A DNA stretch of 64,000 nt from an uncultured Opitutia bacterium (GTDB taxonomy: Bacteria; Verrucomicrobiota; Verrucomicrobiia; Opitutales; Opitutaceae): positions 186,001-250,000 of the forward strand of contig CAIRCN010000006.1 of NCBI GenBank assembly GCA_903877135.1, given 5' to 3'. Shown piece by piece: positions 54,000 through 63,435 of the stretch (the stretch's first letter is position 1; the number at the start of each line of letters is the position of its first letter). Below the pieces are notes generated by a model, which had not been told where the DNA came from, made no database searches, and worked only from the letters and a program-made list of their open reading frames with translations. The translations under genes were made by a program, and so were the position numbers.

Positions 54000-54557
54000 T
54001 CAGTAAAGCCAAGGGATCAGTCGATACGTGGTGGCTTGGTAGCGCAGATAAGCGTCGCCGAAGGCGCGGATCAGCGCGACTTCCTCCACGCGAATGCGGT
54101 AGGCGAGGGCCATGGAAATGGGCACGAGAATGCATGCCAGCGATAGCCAGTTTTGAAACGTCACCGCCAGCGCACCGAAGGCGATCATCATGCCGGTGTA
54201 GGCCGGATGGCGGATGATACGATAGGGGCCGCGCATGATGAGCTTGTGGTCGGGCGCGATGGCGACAGCGACGGTGAAGAATTTTCCGAGCAGCAGGATG
54301 GACCACCAACGCAAGGCAACGCCGCAGGCGAAAGTGGCGATCAGCCCATAGGTCGTGATTCGCGGCAGCTCAAATTCAAAATCCCTCACGATACGATGAA
54401 CGTTGATCCCGCCTGCGATGCCCGCCCCGACGGCGATCCAAAGCGCGAACAACGAGCCGGCGTCAACACGCGCCCTGCCGGGTTCGGATTTCCGGGTGAA
54501 CCACAGGACGGTTTCCGAGAGCAGATAGATGAGACCGAGTTGCGCGGGCAGGTGCAT
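54000..54557 (-). CDS. ICMT/PEMT-like membrane methyltransferase
   Basis: A 185-residue membrane protein with about five hydrophobic segments and the isoprenylcysteine-carboxyl-methyltransferase/phospholipid-methyltransferase motif MRGPYRIIRHPAYTGMMI followed by a C-terminal RVEEVALIRAFGDAYLRYQ. It methylates a lipid or membrane-associated acceptor with SAM. The start at 54557 lies 9 bases after the upp stop, so it is the last gene of the DUF5069-gntK-acylase-upp operon. The acceptor is unknown. Confidence 0.75.
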   Translation of the reverse strand: MHLPAQLGLIYLLSETVLWFTRKSEPGRARVDAGSLFALWIAVGAGIAGGINVHRIVRDFEFELPRITTYGLIATFACGVALRWWSILLLGKFFTVAVAIAPDHKLIMRGPYRIIRHPAYTGMMIAFGALAVTFQNWLSLACILVPISMALAYRIRVEEVALIRAFGDAYLRYQATTYRLIPWLY

Positions 54558-54566
54558 GGGACAGAT

Positions 54567-55196
54567 TCAGGTGCCGTAGAGACGGTCACCGAAATCACCA
54601 AGGCCGGGAAGAATATATTTGCGGGCGTTGAGCTCGCGGTCGAGGGCGGCGGTGTAGATCGGCACAGACGGATAGTGCTTTTCCACCTCGGCCACGCCTT
54701 CGGGGGCGCTGACGATGCTGACAAGGGTGATGTTGGTGGCGTCCTGCGCATGCACGACGTCGATGGCTTTCACGGCTGAGCCGCCAGTTGCGAGCATCGG
54801 GTCGACCAGCAGCACACGGCAGCCAGCAACGGGCGGGAGTTTGCAGTAATAGCTGCGCGCGATGGCGGTGGCATGGTCGCGCTCGAGGCCGATGTAGCCG
54901 ACGCTCACGTCAGGGAAAATATCGAGAAATGGCTGCACCATGCCGAGGCCGGCGCGGAGGATGGGCACGACGACGAGGGGTTGGGGCGCAAGCACGCGGC
55001 CGGTCATCGGCTCCAGCGGCGTCTCGATGGCCTTTTCCTCGGTGGGCAGGTGGCGTGTGGCATCGATGGCGAGGAGGAGGCTGATCTGGTAGCAGAGCGT
55101 GCGGAAGGTGGCGGGCTTGGTGGTTTTGTCGCGCAGGTGCGTGATGACGTGCGCGGCAAGTGGGTGGTTGAGGAGGTGGAGCATGGGAAAATCCAT
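54567..55196 (-). CDS. upp: Uracil phosphoribosyltransferase
   Basis: A 209-residue protein, the standard length. It converts uracil and PRPP to UMP in the pyrimidine salvage pathway. VVVPILRAGLGMVQPF and CRVLLVDPMLATGGSAVKAI (PRPP-binding) and IYTAALDRELNARKYILPGLGDFGDRLYGT (uracil-binding C terminus) are all present. ATG 55196 (MDFPMLHLLNHPL) gives the normal length; 55274 would overlap the acylase gene. It begins 8 bases after the acylase stop. Confidence 0.95.
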   Translation of the reverse strand: MDFPMLHLLNHPLAAHVITHLRDKTTKPATFRTLCYQISLLLAIDATRHLPTEEKAIETPLEPMTGRVLAPQPLVVVPILRAGLGMVQPFLDIFPDVSVGYIGLERDHATAIARSYYCKLPPVAGCRVLLVDPMLATGGSAVKAIDVVHAQDATNITLVSIVSAPEGVAEVEKHYPSVPIYTAALDRELNARKYILPGLGDFGDRLYGT

Positions 55197-55204
55197 AATC
55201 AGCG

Positions 55205-57640
55205 TCACGGGGTGAGCGTGAGCGTGTAGGTGGTCGGGCCGGGGAGGAGCGAGCCCGGCTCGCCGTGCACCCACGCATCATGGCCGGCGCGGTAGTAGGG
55301 CGAAAGCGGATGGCCGCTCTGGCCGCCGGGCATTTGGAACAGTCCCTCGGCTTCGCGGCCGGGTGTGACGACGAGCCGCATGCTGGCGCCGAAGGTCGGC
55401 GTTTGGATGCGGGGCATGTTGGAGTCGCCGGGCAGCGGGTCGGCGGGCATGTTGAGCCAGCCGCCGAGCCAGCGGGGCAACATGCGCCCGAAGGGATGAT
55501 TGATACGGGCGATGTTGCGCTGACCCCAAGTCGCCTGCGCGAGCGGCACGCCTTGTTTTTTCAAATCATCCACCACGCCGTCGGCGGCGGCCACGATCAG
55601 GTCATCCCAGGAGGCGTAGGCGGGATCAAGGAGGTGCATGGGTTTGTCCCGTATCATCGCATCCAGTGCCGTTTCGTAATGAAGACGGCGCCAGTCGAAA
55701 TTGGGCATCGCTTCGAAGCACGGGGCAAAGATGGGGTTAAATACCAGTTCAGAAACTTTCGTGCGGAAGGCACGCACGAGCCGGTAGCTCACTGATTCGG
55801 GCAGCGCGCGGCCTTCCCAGTGCGCGACGAGGCGGCGCAGCTCAGCGCGGGAACTATTCTCCGCCGTAACTCCGGGTGTGAGAATGGCGAGGAGAAGTTT
55901 TTGCCATGGCGCAAGAAAGACTGCGCGGTCGTCGAGCTGGATGGCGGCGAGATCCGGTGGGGAAATTTTCGCCGTGGGCGACGCGAGCAGTCGATCGAGG
56001 TCGTCGCGAATCTGAGCCGCACGCGAAGCCGAAGCATAGCCGCCGTCGCCGAGGAGTTCCAGCGCGGCACCGCCGACCACGCGGTTGTTGGCGGTCCAGA
56101 GTCGGCCGCTAGGCGGGGCGGTGATGGTGGGATGCTGATCAGGCGGCAGAAAACCGTCCCAGCCGCGGTCGCCGTAGGTCCAGGACACGGGCAGGCGGCC
56201 GTCGAAACCGAAGCGTTTAGGCAGAGTGCCGACCACGGTCCACGCGATGGTGCCGGCGGAATCGGCGACGAGGAAATTGTGCGCGGGCATACCAGAGCGG
56301 TGCGCGATGGCGACAGCCTCGGCGGCAGTGCCGGCGGTCTCCAGTCCGAGGTAGGCGAGGTTGGTCGCGGCGGGGTCGTGGGCCGTCCAGTGGCTCACGA
56401 TCGGGCGGCCTTTCTCGTCGGTGGCGACGATGGGGCCCCAGACGGTCCAGGAACTTTCGACGGTGACGGGGTCGGCGCCTTTGACGAGAATGGTGGCGCG
56501 GCGTTTTTCGATTTCGATCAGATCGTCGCGTCCGGGAACTTTGTAGAGCGAATGGTCGACGCGATTGACGTCGATGGTGATGAGGTCCGCGTTGTCGACG
56601 TAGGCGACGGTGAGGCCCCATGCGATGTGGCCAGTGCTGCCGAGGACGAGGAGGGGAAGCCCGGGGATGGTCACGCCGACGATGCGGCGGGGCGCGGAGT
56701 CGGTCCACTCCATGACGGTGCGAAACCAGATGTTGGGCACGTTGAGGCCGAGGTGCGGGTCGTTGGCGAGGAGAGCGCCGCCGCTGGCGGTGTGGGCGCC
56801 GGAGACGGCAAAGCTGTTGCTACCGGGGAAAAAGTCAGGATCGGGGACGGGGTTCAGCGCGTAGGTGGCAGCGGCGCGTGGGACTGACGTCGTAGATTTT
56901 TTTGCGGTCTGACGCAGGTTGATATCTCGCGCGGAAGGTGCCGGCGGGAGCGGGGCGCTGGTGCCGTCGACCGCGGCGTCGCCGGGCGTGGTCAGCGGAG
57001 CGAAGTAGGCGAGGGCGTTGGCGCCGAGTTGGTCGCGGACGGTGGCGAGCATGAGTTCATGGGCATTGGTAGGATCCTGCAGGTCGAGGGTCATTGCATA
57101 GATGACCAGAATGCTGTCCTCGGCCCGCCAAGGTGCGGGCGTGGTGCGCAGGGCGAGATACTCGAATGGTTTTTGCCCGAGGCGGGCGAGGCCGGTGTTG
57201 GCGCCCGCAGTATAGCTGGCGAGGAGCGTCTGTTCGGCCGGGGTAAGGCGCGTGAAAACCTGGTGGGCCATCGCGCGGAAACCGTGCACCCGTGCGCTCT
57301 TGTCTATCGGGAGAGCGGCCTGGCCGAACAGTTCCGCGAGTTCGCCGCTGGCGCGGCGGCGCAGCAGGTCCATCTGGAAAAAACGCTCCTGCGCGTGGAG
57401 AAACCCGAGCGCGCGGGCGACGTCTGCGCGAGTGCGAGCGCGGATGGTCGGCACGCCGAGGGCATCGCGGGTGACGGTCACGGCGGCGCTGGCTCCGGGA
57501 AGCGCGGCGGTGCCGTCAAGCTGCGGCAGGCTGGCGCGCATTTGGAAATAGAACCAGGTGGCGGCCAGTGCGGCGATCAGCACAAGCACACCAAGGGCGG
57601 TGGCGAGGTAGCGGAGGGTTTTGACGAGAACGGGTTTCAC
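55205..57640 (-). CDS. Penicillin acylase-family Ntn hydrolase
   Basis: An 811-residue precursor with an N-terminal hydrophobic signal/anchor (YLATALGVLVLIAALAATWFYF). The alpha-chain region (VTRDALGVPTIRARTRADVARALGFLHAQERFFQMDLLRRRASG) is typical. Autocleavage is expected at PGSNSF, freeing Ser274 as N-terminal nucleophile of the beta chain. LANDPHLGLNVPNIWF and GLPLLVLGSTGHIAWGLTV follow as in the family. It hydrolyses an amide of unknown acyl group, probably in the periplasm (acyl-homoserine lactone, beta-lactam or peptide-like). Its start is GTG overlapping the gluconokinase stop by 4 bases. Confidence 0.88.
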   Translation of the reverse strand: MKPVLVKTLRYLATALGVLVLIAALAATWFYFQMRASLPQLDGTAALPGASAAVTVTRDALGVPTIRARTRADVARALGFLHAQERFFQMDLLRRRASGELAELFGQAALPIDKSARVHGFRAMAHQVFTRLTPAEQTLLASYTAGANTGLARLGQKPFEYLALRTTPAPWRAEDSILVIYAMTLDLQDPTNAHELMLATVRDQLGANALAYFAPLTTPGDAAVDGTSAPLPPAPSARDINLRQTAKKSTTSVPRAAATYALNPVPDPDFFPGSNSFAVSGAHTASGGALLANDPHLGLNVPNIWFRTVMEWTDSAPRRIVGVTIPGLPLLVLGSTGHIAWGLTVAYVDNADLITIDVNRVDHSLYKVPGRDDLIEIEKRRATILVKGADPVTVESSWTVWGPIVATDEKGRPIVSHWTAHDPAATNLAYLGLETAGTAAEAVAIAHRSGMPAHNFLVADSAGTIAWTVVGTLPKRFGFDGRLPVSWTYGDRGWDGFLPPDQHPTITAPPSGRLWTANNRVVGGAALELLGDGGYASASRAAQIRDDLDRLLASPTAKISPPDLAAIQLDDRAVFLAPWQKLLLAILTPGVTAENSSRAELRRLVAHWEGRALPESVSYRLVRAFRTKVSELVFNPIFAPCFEAMPNFDWRRLHYETALDAMIRDKPMHLLDPAYASWDDLIVAAADGVVDDLKKQGVPLAQATWGQRNIARINHPFGRMLPRWLGGWLNMPADPLPGDSNMPRIQTPTFGASMRLVVTPGREAEGLFQMPGGQSGHPLSPYYRAGHDAWVHGEPGSLLPGPTTYTLTLTP

Positions 57641-58122
57641 AGGGAAAGGGCGCGCCGGATGGTGGCAGCGATGGCCGCCGGCGGCGGGGCGATGTCGATA
57701 GTGAGCGCGCCGGCGGGAGGTTCAAGCGCTGCGAGCTGGCTGTCGAGCATGGCGGATTTCATGAAGTGATTTTCGCGGCTGCTGATGCGCGACCAGAGCA
57801 GTTCGCGCGAGCCGTGAAGGTGCACGAGTTTCATCGCCGCAGGATCGGTGACGATGGCCTGGCGGTAGCGTTCCTTCAAGGCCGAGCAGGTGAGAACGGC
57901 GTTCTCGCCGCGCGCCTGCCGGACCTCGAGGTAGGCGCGGATGGCGGCGAGCCAGGGCGCGCGGTCGTCATCGTCGAGCGGGAGGCCGGCGCTCATCTTG
58001 GCGACATTGGCGGGCGGGTGAAAATCGTCGGCGTCGGCGAAAGGCCAACCGAGGTCGGCGGCGAGTTGCCGGCCGACGGTGGTCTTGCCGCAGCCGGCCA
58101 CGCCCATAAGCAGAATGACCAT
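57637..58122 (-). CDS. gntK: Gluconokinase
   Basis: A 161-residue P-loop kinase that makes 6-phosphogluconate from gluconate and ATP. LLMGVAGCGKTTVGRQLAADLGWPFADADDFHP is the signature (P-loop plus the DxDDFHP loop), and NVAKMSAGLPLDDDDRAPWL and LTCSALKERYRQ follow as in GntK. It is cytosolic. The product enters the pentose phosphate or Entner-Doudoroff route. It starts 11 bases after the DUF5069 stop and overlaps the acylase start, so it is the second gene of that operon. Confidence 0.93.
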   Translation of the reverse strand: MVILLMGVAGCGKTTVGRQLAADLGWPFADADDFHPPANVAKMSAGLPLDDDDRAPWLAAIRAYLEVRQARGENAVLTCSALKERYRQAIVTDPAAMKLVHLHGSRELLWSRISSRENHFMKSAMLDSQLAALEPPAGALTIDIAPPPAAIAATIRRALSL

Positions 58123-58133
58123 GGCGGGCCGCG

Positions 58134-58580
58134 TCAGCCGAGCCAGGGCCGGGTCGCGCCGGGATCGCGCTCCTCGTCATACTCAATGTAGTCGAACATC
58201 GTCTCGATGGGTTTGGCCGCGAGGCAGGATCCGAGGATGCGGCGGAGGAGGATTTCACGGCCGGCGTCGCGCCAGCCGCGTTTCATCATGAAACCGTTCC
58301 AGACCTCACACTCATCGTCAGTGCGCGGGCCGCCCTGCTCGTGGCACCAGGCGAGGATTTCTTCGTCGGTGCCACCTTGAAGCGTGCGGGCGACGAGATC
58401 GGCGTGTTTGACGCGGAGAAAATTGCAGCAGCGGCTGTCGAAGCCGATGCCGATGTTTTTGCGGTAGTCTTCGGGGAGCTGGCCGGCGGCCTGCAGGCGG
58501 ATTTTGTCGAGCATGCGGCCGAAATAAACGAGTCGGCCGGTTTTGGCGTAGCAACTGCGGAGTCCGGGAACGGCGGGCAT
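58134..58580 (-). CDS. DUF5069 protein
   Basis: A 148-residue protein of the DUF5069 family. FGRMLDKIRLQAAGQLPEDYRKNIGIGFDSRCCNFL is the conserved core, and GGTDEEILAWC follows. The product is cytosolic and small, with paired Cys (CC) at the core. It is the first gene of the operon with gluconokinase. The function of the family is unknown. Confidence 0.75.
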   Translation of the reverse strand: MPAVPGLRSCYAKTGRLVYFGRMLDKIRLQAAGQLPEDYRKNIGIGFDSRCCNFLRVKHADLVARTLQGGTDEEILAWCHEQGGPRTDDECEVWNGFMMKRGWRDAGREILLRRILGSCLAAKPIETMFDYIEYDEERDPGATRPWLG

Positions 58581-58583
58581 GGG

Positions 58584-58611
58584 GAATTTTGGAGTTTGGA
58601 TTTTCGATTGG
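58584..58611. repeat. AT-rich dispersed element between operons
   Basis: GAATTTTGGAGTTTGGATTTTCG, just before the DUF5069 start, is T-rich against a GC-rich background and similar in style to the tract inside the heparinase-like gene (51122-51154). It may contribute to the DUF5069 promoter. Confidence 0.35.
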
Positions 58612-58658
58612 AAAGAGGTCGAGACTGAAAGCGAAATACGACAGATGGCGGCGCTGGC

Positions 58659-59318
58659 TCAGTGGTCGGGCGAGATCATGCCCTGGCGCAGGGCGTAGCG
58701 CACGAGTCCGGCGACGTCGTGGATGTCGAGCCGAGCCATCAGGTGCATGCGGTGGGTCTCGATGGTCTTGATACTCAGGTTGAGCAGGAAGGCGATCTCC
58801 TTGGAGCTTTTGCCCTCGGCGATGAGCTGGAGAATTTCGCGCATCCGCGGTGTGAGGGATTTAAAAATTTCGACGCGGGGGTTGGCCAACTGGTCCCGGT
58901 GGCGCGCGAGCAGATTCTGCGGGAGCGAGGAACTTAGGTAGATTTCGCCGCGGCGCACGGCCTCCAGCGCGAGGGAGAGCTCGGTGGTGGCGGCATCTTT
59001 GACGAGATAGCCGGCGGCCCCCGCCGCGAGCGCCTGCAACACATAATCGTCACCGGCGTGCATTGAGAGAATGAGCACCTTGACGCCGGGATTCTCCCGG
59101 GTGAGGCGTGCGGTGGCGTCGAGGCCGTTGAGTCCGGGCATCGAGATGTCCATCACGACGACGTCGGGCGCGGCGGCGGCGATCGCGGCGAGGGCTTCGC
59201 GGCCGTCGCTGACTTCGGCGACGACTTTGACGCCGGGCAGGCGCTCCAGCAGGCTGCGGATGCCGCCGCGCACGAGAGCGTGGTCGTCGGCCAGCAGGAC
59301 TGTGAGTTCTTTCGGCAT
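58659..59318 (-). CDS. NarL/FixJ-family response regulator
   Basis: A 219-residue two-component regulator. The receiver domain (about 6-125) has the acidic pocket LLADDH, phosphoacceptor Asp57 (VVMDIS) and Lys in GYLVKD. The LuxR-type helix-turn-helix (about 152-212) reads LTPRMREILQLIAEGKSSKEIAFLLNLSIKTIETHRMHLMARL. The ATG at 59318 was chosen; the codon at 59324 is TTG. It begins 9 bases after the stop of a HisKA_3-type kinase, its obvious partner. The target promoters are unknown; the divergent NAD-linked flavoprotein gene is a candidate. Confidence 0.9.
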   Translation of the reverse strand: MPKELTVLLADDHALVRGGIRSLLERLPGVKVVAEVSDGREALAAIAAAAPDVVVMDISMPGLNGLDATARLTRENPGVKVLILSMHAGDDYVLQALAAGAAGYLVKDAATTELSLALEAVRRGEIYLSSSLPQNLLARHRDQLANPRVEIFKSLTPRMREILQLIAEGKSSKEIAFLLNLSIKTIETHRMHLMARLDIHDVAGLVRYALRQGMISPDH

Positions 59319-59327
59319 GGGCAAACG

Positions 59328-61256
59328 CTAGGCTGCCGGACCAGGCGGGAACAGGGGAAAAACCGCCTCGACACGCGTGCCCTGGCCGGGGGAGGAGCGC
59401 AAGGTGAAGGTGCCGCCGGCGAGTGAGAGGCGCTCGTCCATGCCGAGGAGGCCGAGTTTGCCTTTGCGTTCGGCTTGCAAGCGCACGGCCTCGACGTCGA
59501 AACCGCGGCCGTCGTCGCGCACACTGAGCCGCAGCACGCCATCCTCCTGGTCGACGGTGACAATGATGGATTGGGCGCTGGCGTGACGGAGGGCGTTGGT
59601 GAGGGCTTCCTGTGCGATGCGAAAGCAGGCGATCTCGATGGCGGGGTCGCAACGGCTCATGGCGGGGTCGGCCAGCAGCCGTACGCGGGGCGACTGGACA
59701 TGGGCCGGTGGCTGCTCCACCAGCCAGTGGAGCGCGGGCACGAGTCCGAGGTCGTCGAGCAGCGGTGGCCGCAGGTTGAGGGTGAGCGAGCGCACCTGCG
59801 CGAGAAGGCGGTCGAGCAGGGCGACGGCCTTCTGAAACTGCGCGACGACGCGGTCGGGTTCGGTATCCAGCGCGGCAGACTGGAGGTGCATTTTGGTCGC
59901 TGTGAGCACCTGGCCGATCTCGTCGTGCAACTCGCGGGCGAGATGGCGGCGCTCGGTTTCCTGGACTGCGAGCAGGCGGCGCGAAAGCTGTTGGAGCCGA
60001 AGGGAGGTGCGGTCGAGCTCGGTTTGGTGGTGCTTGAGTTCGGTGATGTCGATTTGCGAGCCGCGCATGCAGCGGGGGCGTCCGGTCTCGTCGCGATCTA
60101 GGTCGGCGCGCAGGAGAAACCAGCGCCAGGTGCCGTCGCGGTGGCGCAGGCGGTATTCGGCGGTGTAGTCAGGCCAGGATTTGGCGAGGTAGCGGGCGCG
60201 CAGGGCGAGAATGCGCTGGCGATCCTCTGGATGGCAGCGGTCGAGCCATTCGCCGGGCTCGTTGCGGATCTCGTGGTCGGCGTAGCCGAGCTGGGCTTTC
60301 CAGCGCGGGGAGAGGTAGGTTTTGTCCGTGGCGGGTTCCCACGACCACAGGCCGATGCGACCGGCCTCAAGGGCGAGGTTGAGCTGCTGCTCGCTTTCGC
60401 GGAGGGCGGAGAGGGCGCGCTGGCGCTCGGCCAGCTCGGCAGCGGCGCGGGCGTTGGCGAGTTGCAGGTGGTGGCGGTCGATCGCGAGTTCGATGCGCAG
60501 TGCGAGTTCGCCGTAGTGGTGCCCGTGTTTGAGCAAGTAGTCGCTTGCGCCGAGCTTGAGAGCGGCGACGATCACTTCCTCGTTGCCTATGCCGGTGACA
60601 AGGATGAACGGCGTCTGCAGGCCCAGGCGGCGCACCTCGGTCATCAGTTCGAGGCCGTTCAGGCGGGGCAGGAGAAAATCGCAGATCAGGAGGTCGAAGG
60701 CGTGATCCATCTTCAGCCGCGCCAGCGCCGACTCGGAGTCATGCTCGTGCTCGATGAGGAGGTGGGGCGCAGTGCGGGAGAGGTGCTCGACGACGAGGGC
60801 GGTGTCAGAGGGATCGTCGTCGATCACGAGGATGCTGCGGGGCGTGGCGCGGTGGGGCAGGGGGCCGGAGAGTTGTTGGCGGCGCTCAACCACCTCGCGC
60901 AGCTTGGCTGGCAGCGTTTCGAGGTAACCGGGCCGCTTGGGCACGTAGTCGTGGGCCCCGAGCCGCAGGGCCTGGGTGGCGAGTTCGCCGTCACCCACGC
61001 CGGTGATGAGCACGACGGGCGTGTCGACGCCGTCTTGTATGAGCGTGCGCAGCACCTCGACGCCATCCAGGTCAGGCAGGAGCTGGTCGAGCAGCAGCAG
61101 GCGGTGCTGCCGCTGGCGGGCGCGGACGAGGAAATCTGCTGCGCTGTGCACAATTTCGAGCGTGAAATCCGGCGCGCAGCGGGCGAAGTGGGCGCGGGTG
61201 AGATCCGCGTCGGCCGGGTTGTCCTCGGCGTAAAGCACGGCAATGGAGGCGCTCAT
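59328..61256 (-). CDS. Soluble REC-REC-PAS histidine kinase (NarX-like)
   Basis: A 642-residue protein without membrane segments. Two N-terminal receiver domains have phosphoacceptors Asp57 (LLLLDQLLPDLDG) and Asp193 (LLICDFLLPRLNG). A PAS/PAC fold follows (about 290-410; LEAGRIGLWSWEPATDK, RHRDGTWRWF), then a HisKA_3 domain with His444 (RRHLARELHDEIGQVLTATKMHLQ) and a HATPase (AQEALTNALRHASAQ, DGRGFD, GLLGMDERLSLAGGT). Receivers placed before the kinase suggest it takes phosphate from another kinase, probably the membrane kinase encoded 45 bases upstream. ATG 61256 gives a receiver start at once; 61292 is an alternative. Confidence 0.9.
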   Translation of the reverse strand: MSASIAVLYAEDNPADADLTRAHFARCAPDFTLEIVHSAADFLVRARQRQHRLLLLDQLLPDLDGVEVLRTLIQDGVDTPVVLITGVGDGELATQALRLGAHDYVPKRPGYLETLPAKLREVVERRQQLSGPLPHRATPRSILVIDDDPSDTALVVEHLSRTAPHLLIEHEHDSESALARLKMDHAFDLLICDFLLPRLNGLELMTEVRRLGLQTPFILVTGIGNEEVIVAALKLGASDYLLKHGHHYGELALRIELAIDRHHLQLANARAAAELAERQRALSALRESEQQLNLALEAGRIGLWSWEPATDKTYLSPRWKAQLGYADHEIRNEPGEWLDRCHPEDRQRILALRARYLAKSWPDYTAEYRLRHRDGTWRWFLLRADLDRDETGRPRCMRGSQIDITELKHHQTELDRTSLRLQQLSRRLLAVQETERRHLARELHDEIGQVLTATKMHLQSAALDTEPDRVVAQFQKAVALLDRLLAQVRSLTLNLRPPLLDDLGLVPALHWLVEQPPAHVQSPRVRLLADPAMSRCDPAIEIACFRIAQEALTNALRHASAQSIIVTVDQEDGVLRLSVRDDGRGFDVEAVRLQAERKGKLGLLGMDERLSLAGGTFTLRSSPGQGTRVEAVFPLFPPGPAA

Positions 61257-61301
61257 GGGGTGATGTTCGGCGGGGAGGGTGGTCGACGGCAATCGGCAAA
61301 C

Positions 61302-63299
61302 TCACACCGGGCGTGCAGAAGAAGACTTTGGCAGTTGCAGGACGAACCGGGCGCCTTCGCCAGGCTTGGCCTCGGCGCGCAGCGAGCCGCCAAGCCGGTC
61401 GGTGATCTTTTTCGAGATGGCCAGCCCAGCGCCGGTGCCCTCGAACTCCGCGGCGCTCACGAGGCGCTGGAAGAGTCCGAAAATGCGGTCGTGGTGCCGC
61501 ATGTCGAAACCGATGCCGTTGTCGCGCACCGTGACGAGCCAGCCGTCGGCGGTCTCGCCGGTCTCGATGCTGATGCATGGCGGCCGGGCGTGGCGGCTGT
61601 ATTTGAGGGCGTTGTCGAGCAGGTTGGCCAACACCTGTTCGAGGCCGCGCCTCCACGTCCGCATGCGGGTGGCATGAAATATGGTGGCGATCTCCGCGCC
61701 GTGTTCGCGGATTTGTGGTTCGCGCTGCTGTAGGAGCGCTTGGATTAGTGCGGGCAGGTCGACGGATTCGGTTCGCGCCGACTCGCCGTCGAGCTGGGCG
61801 AAGTCGAGTGTGTCTTGGATGAGTTGCTCAAGGTTGACTGAGGCGGCGGCGATCTGCGCCGCACAGAACCGCCCCCGCTCGTCAATGGCGGTGCCGTGAT
61901 GCTGGCTGAGTTCGCGGGCGTAGCCGCCGATGCCGCGCAACGGGGCCCGCAGGTCGTGGGCAACGGTGTGAGCGAAGCAGCGCAGGGTGTCGTTGTGCCG
62001 GTGCAGCGCCGCTTCAGCCTGGCGCCGGCCGGAGAGGTCGCGTGCCACGAGGAGATAGACCCCGAGCAATATGGCCGCGACGGTGATTGCGGCGGCGGCG
62101 TAGGTAAACAGCGCCTGCGTGCGGCTGGCCTCGCGCGTGGCGGCCTGCTCCGCCAGCTGGGTGCGGGCCAGCGACCGGAACGTGTCGGCCTCCTCCCGGA
62201 TTTGCTCCATGAGGCGGCGGCCACCACCGCCGGCGACGAGCCGTCGGGCCTGTTCCAGTTGCCCCACCTGGCGCAGATTGATGGTGTAGCGGAGCGCGGT
62301 CAGCCGGGCGTTGACGAGCGGAACGAGGCGGGTCACAAGCTGCTGCGGCTGGGGATAGTCTGCCGTCAGGCGCAGCAGCAACTCGAACCGACGCCGGCTC
62401 TTCGCGGTCGCCAGACGGCAAGGTTCGAGAAACGACGCCTGGCCGGTCAGGATGTAACCGCGCTGGTTCGACTCGGCTTCCGCGAGGTTGGAGAGCGCGT
62501 CCTCCAGCACGGTCAGCATGCGCTGAGTGTGCTCGACCCACCGGCTCGACTCGATGAACTTCACCGTGGTGTTGTAGGACAGCAGGCCCATCAACACGAC
62601 AACGCCAAACGCAGCACCGACGCCGGCGGACAGTTTTTTCTCAAGGGGAATCCCCACGTCCGGCTGGAGTGGATCGCGGGTGTGGGTAAACTCTGCTGCC
62701 ATGGCTGCGCAGAGCAGTCCGGTAGCCAGCACGACAAAAAGCGCCGCCGTTGTGACTGCCATCGAGGACGTGTCAAAGGCGAACAGCACGGGTGCACCCG
62801 CCATGAAACCGACGAGGAACACGCCGCCGACAATGCCCACCACGATGGCTAGGGAGCAGGCCAGCACATCGCCCGCCCAGATTTTTCCACGCCACAGTAG
62901 GAAGGCAAATCCTGTGGCAATCAGCAGGAAACAGAGGGCGCTCACCGAGGCCATGTGCATGCTGGCCAAGGCAGGCACGCGCTCCCGGAACGAGATAAAA
63001 AATTCATCGACGCCCCAATCCTGCCCCAAGCTGAACTCGAGCAGCCGAGTGAAACAGATCGCGGCAAGCAGACAAGTGGTGCCTCGGGTGAGGATGCGCC
63101 GGCGGGCGGGAGGTTTGGCCAGAAGCATCAGGGTCAGTCCCGCGAGGGAGAACGCGATGGCGGTGTTGGGCGCCATCACGGTTTCCCTATGGGCGATCAA
63201 AATCACTGTGGATAAACGCCCCAGCCAGCAGGCCAGACAGGCGAGTCCTACGAACAGGGTGATGGCTCCGGCCAAAAAGGATGCCTGCTTGAGATTCAT
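61302..63299 (-). CDS. Membrane histidine kinase with CHASE3
   Basis: A 665-residue sensor. About six to seven N-terminal helices (residues 8-245) form a MASE-like membrane module. A CHASE3-like sensor follows (about 246-395; SSRWVEHTQRMLTVLEDALSNLAEAESNQRGYILTG), then one helix (about 398-418), a HisKA with His448 (CFAHTVAHDLRAPLRGIGGYARELS) and a HATPase (LANLLDNALKYSRHA, DNGIGFDMRHHDRIFGLFQRL, GTGAGLAIS), phytochrome-like in style. It has no receiver of its own, which suits phosphotransfer to the REC-REC kinase downstream. ATG 63299 was chosen; 63407 adds an Arg-rich leader. The signal is unknown. Confidence 0.9.
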   Translation of the reverse strand: MNLKQASFLAGAITLFVGLACLACWLGRLSTVILIAHRETVMAPNTAIAFSLAGLTLMLLAKPPARRRILTRGTTCLLAAICFTRLLEFSLGQDWGVDEFFISFRERVPALASMHMASVSALCFLLIATGFAFLLWRGKIWAGDVLACSLAIVVGIVGGVFLVGFMAGAPVLFAFDTSSMAVTTAALFVVLATGLLCAAMAAEFTHTRDPLQPDVGIPLEKKLSAGVGAAFGVVVLMGLLSYNTTVKFIESSRWVEHTQRMLTVLEDALSNLAEAESNQRGYILTGQASFLEPCRLATAKSRRRFELLLRLTADYPQPQQLVTRLVPLVNARLTALRYTINLRQVGQLEQARRLVAGGGGRRLMEQIREEADTFRSLARTQLAEQAATREASRTQALFTYAAAAITVAAILLGVYLLVARDLSGRRQAEAALHRHNDTLRCFAHTVAHDLRAPLRGIGGYARELSQHHGTAIDERGRFCAAQIAAASVNLEQLIQDTLDFAQLDGESARTESVDLPALIQALLQQREPQIREHGAEIATIFHATRMRTWRRGLEQVLANLLDNALKYSRHARPPCISIETGETADGWLVTVRDNGIGFDMRHHDRIFGLFQRLVSAAEFEGTGAGLAISKKITDRLGGSLRAEAKPGEGARFVLQLPKSSSARPV

Positions 63300-63435
63300 C
63301 GCTTGCCGGGTAAGCTGGACCCGCTGACCCGAGGCGACAAGCCTACGAACCACGCCACGCTCAAATATTAATAGACCGGATGATGATTGCTTCTGGACAA
63401 ACACCACCGTGGGCGCGTGAACTGGGCGTCAAACC

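Noticed and set aside
60141-61733. 530-codon open frame on the plus strand
   Set aside because: Antisense of two well-supported histidine kinase genes.
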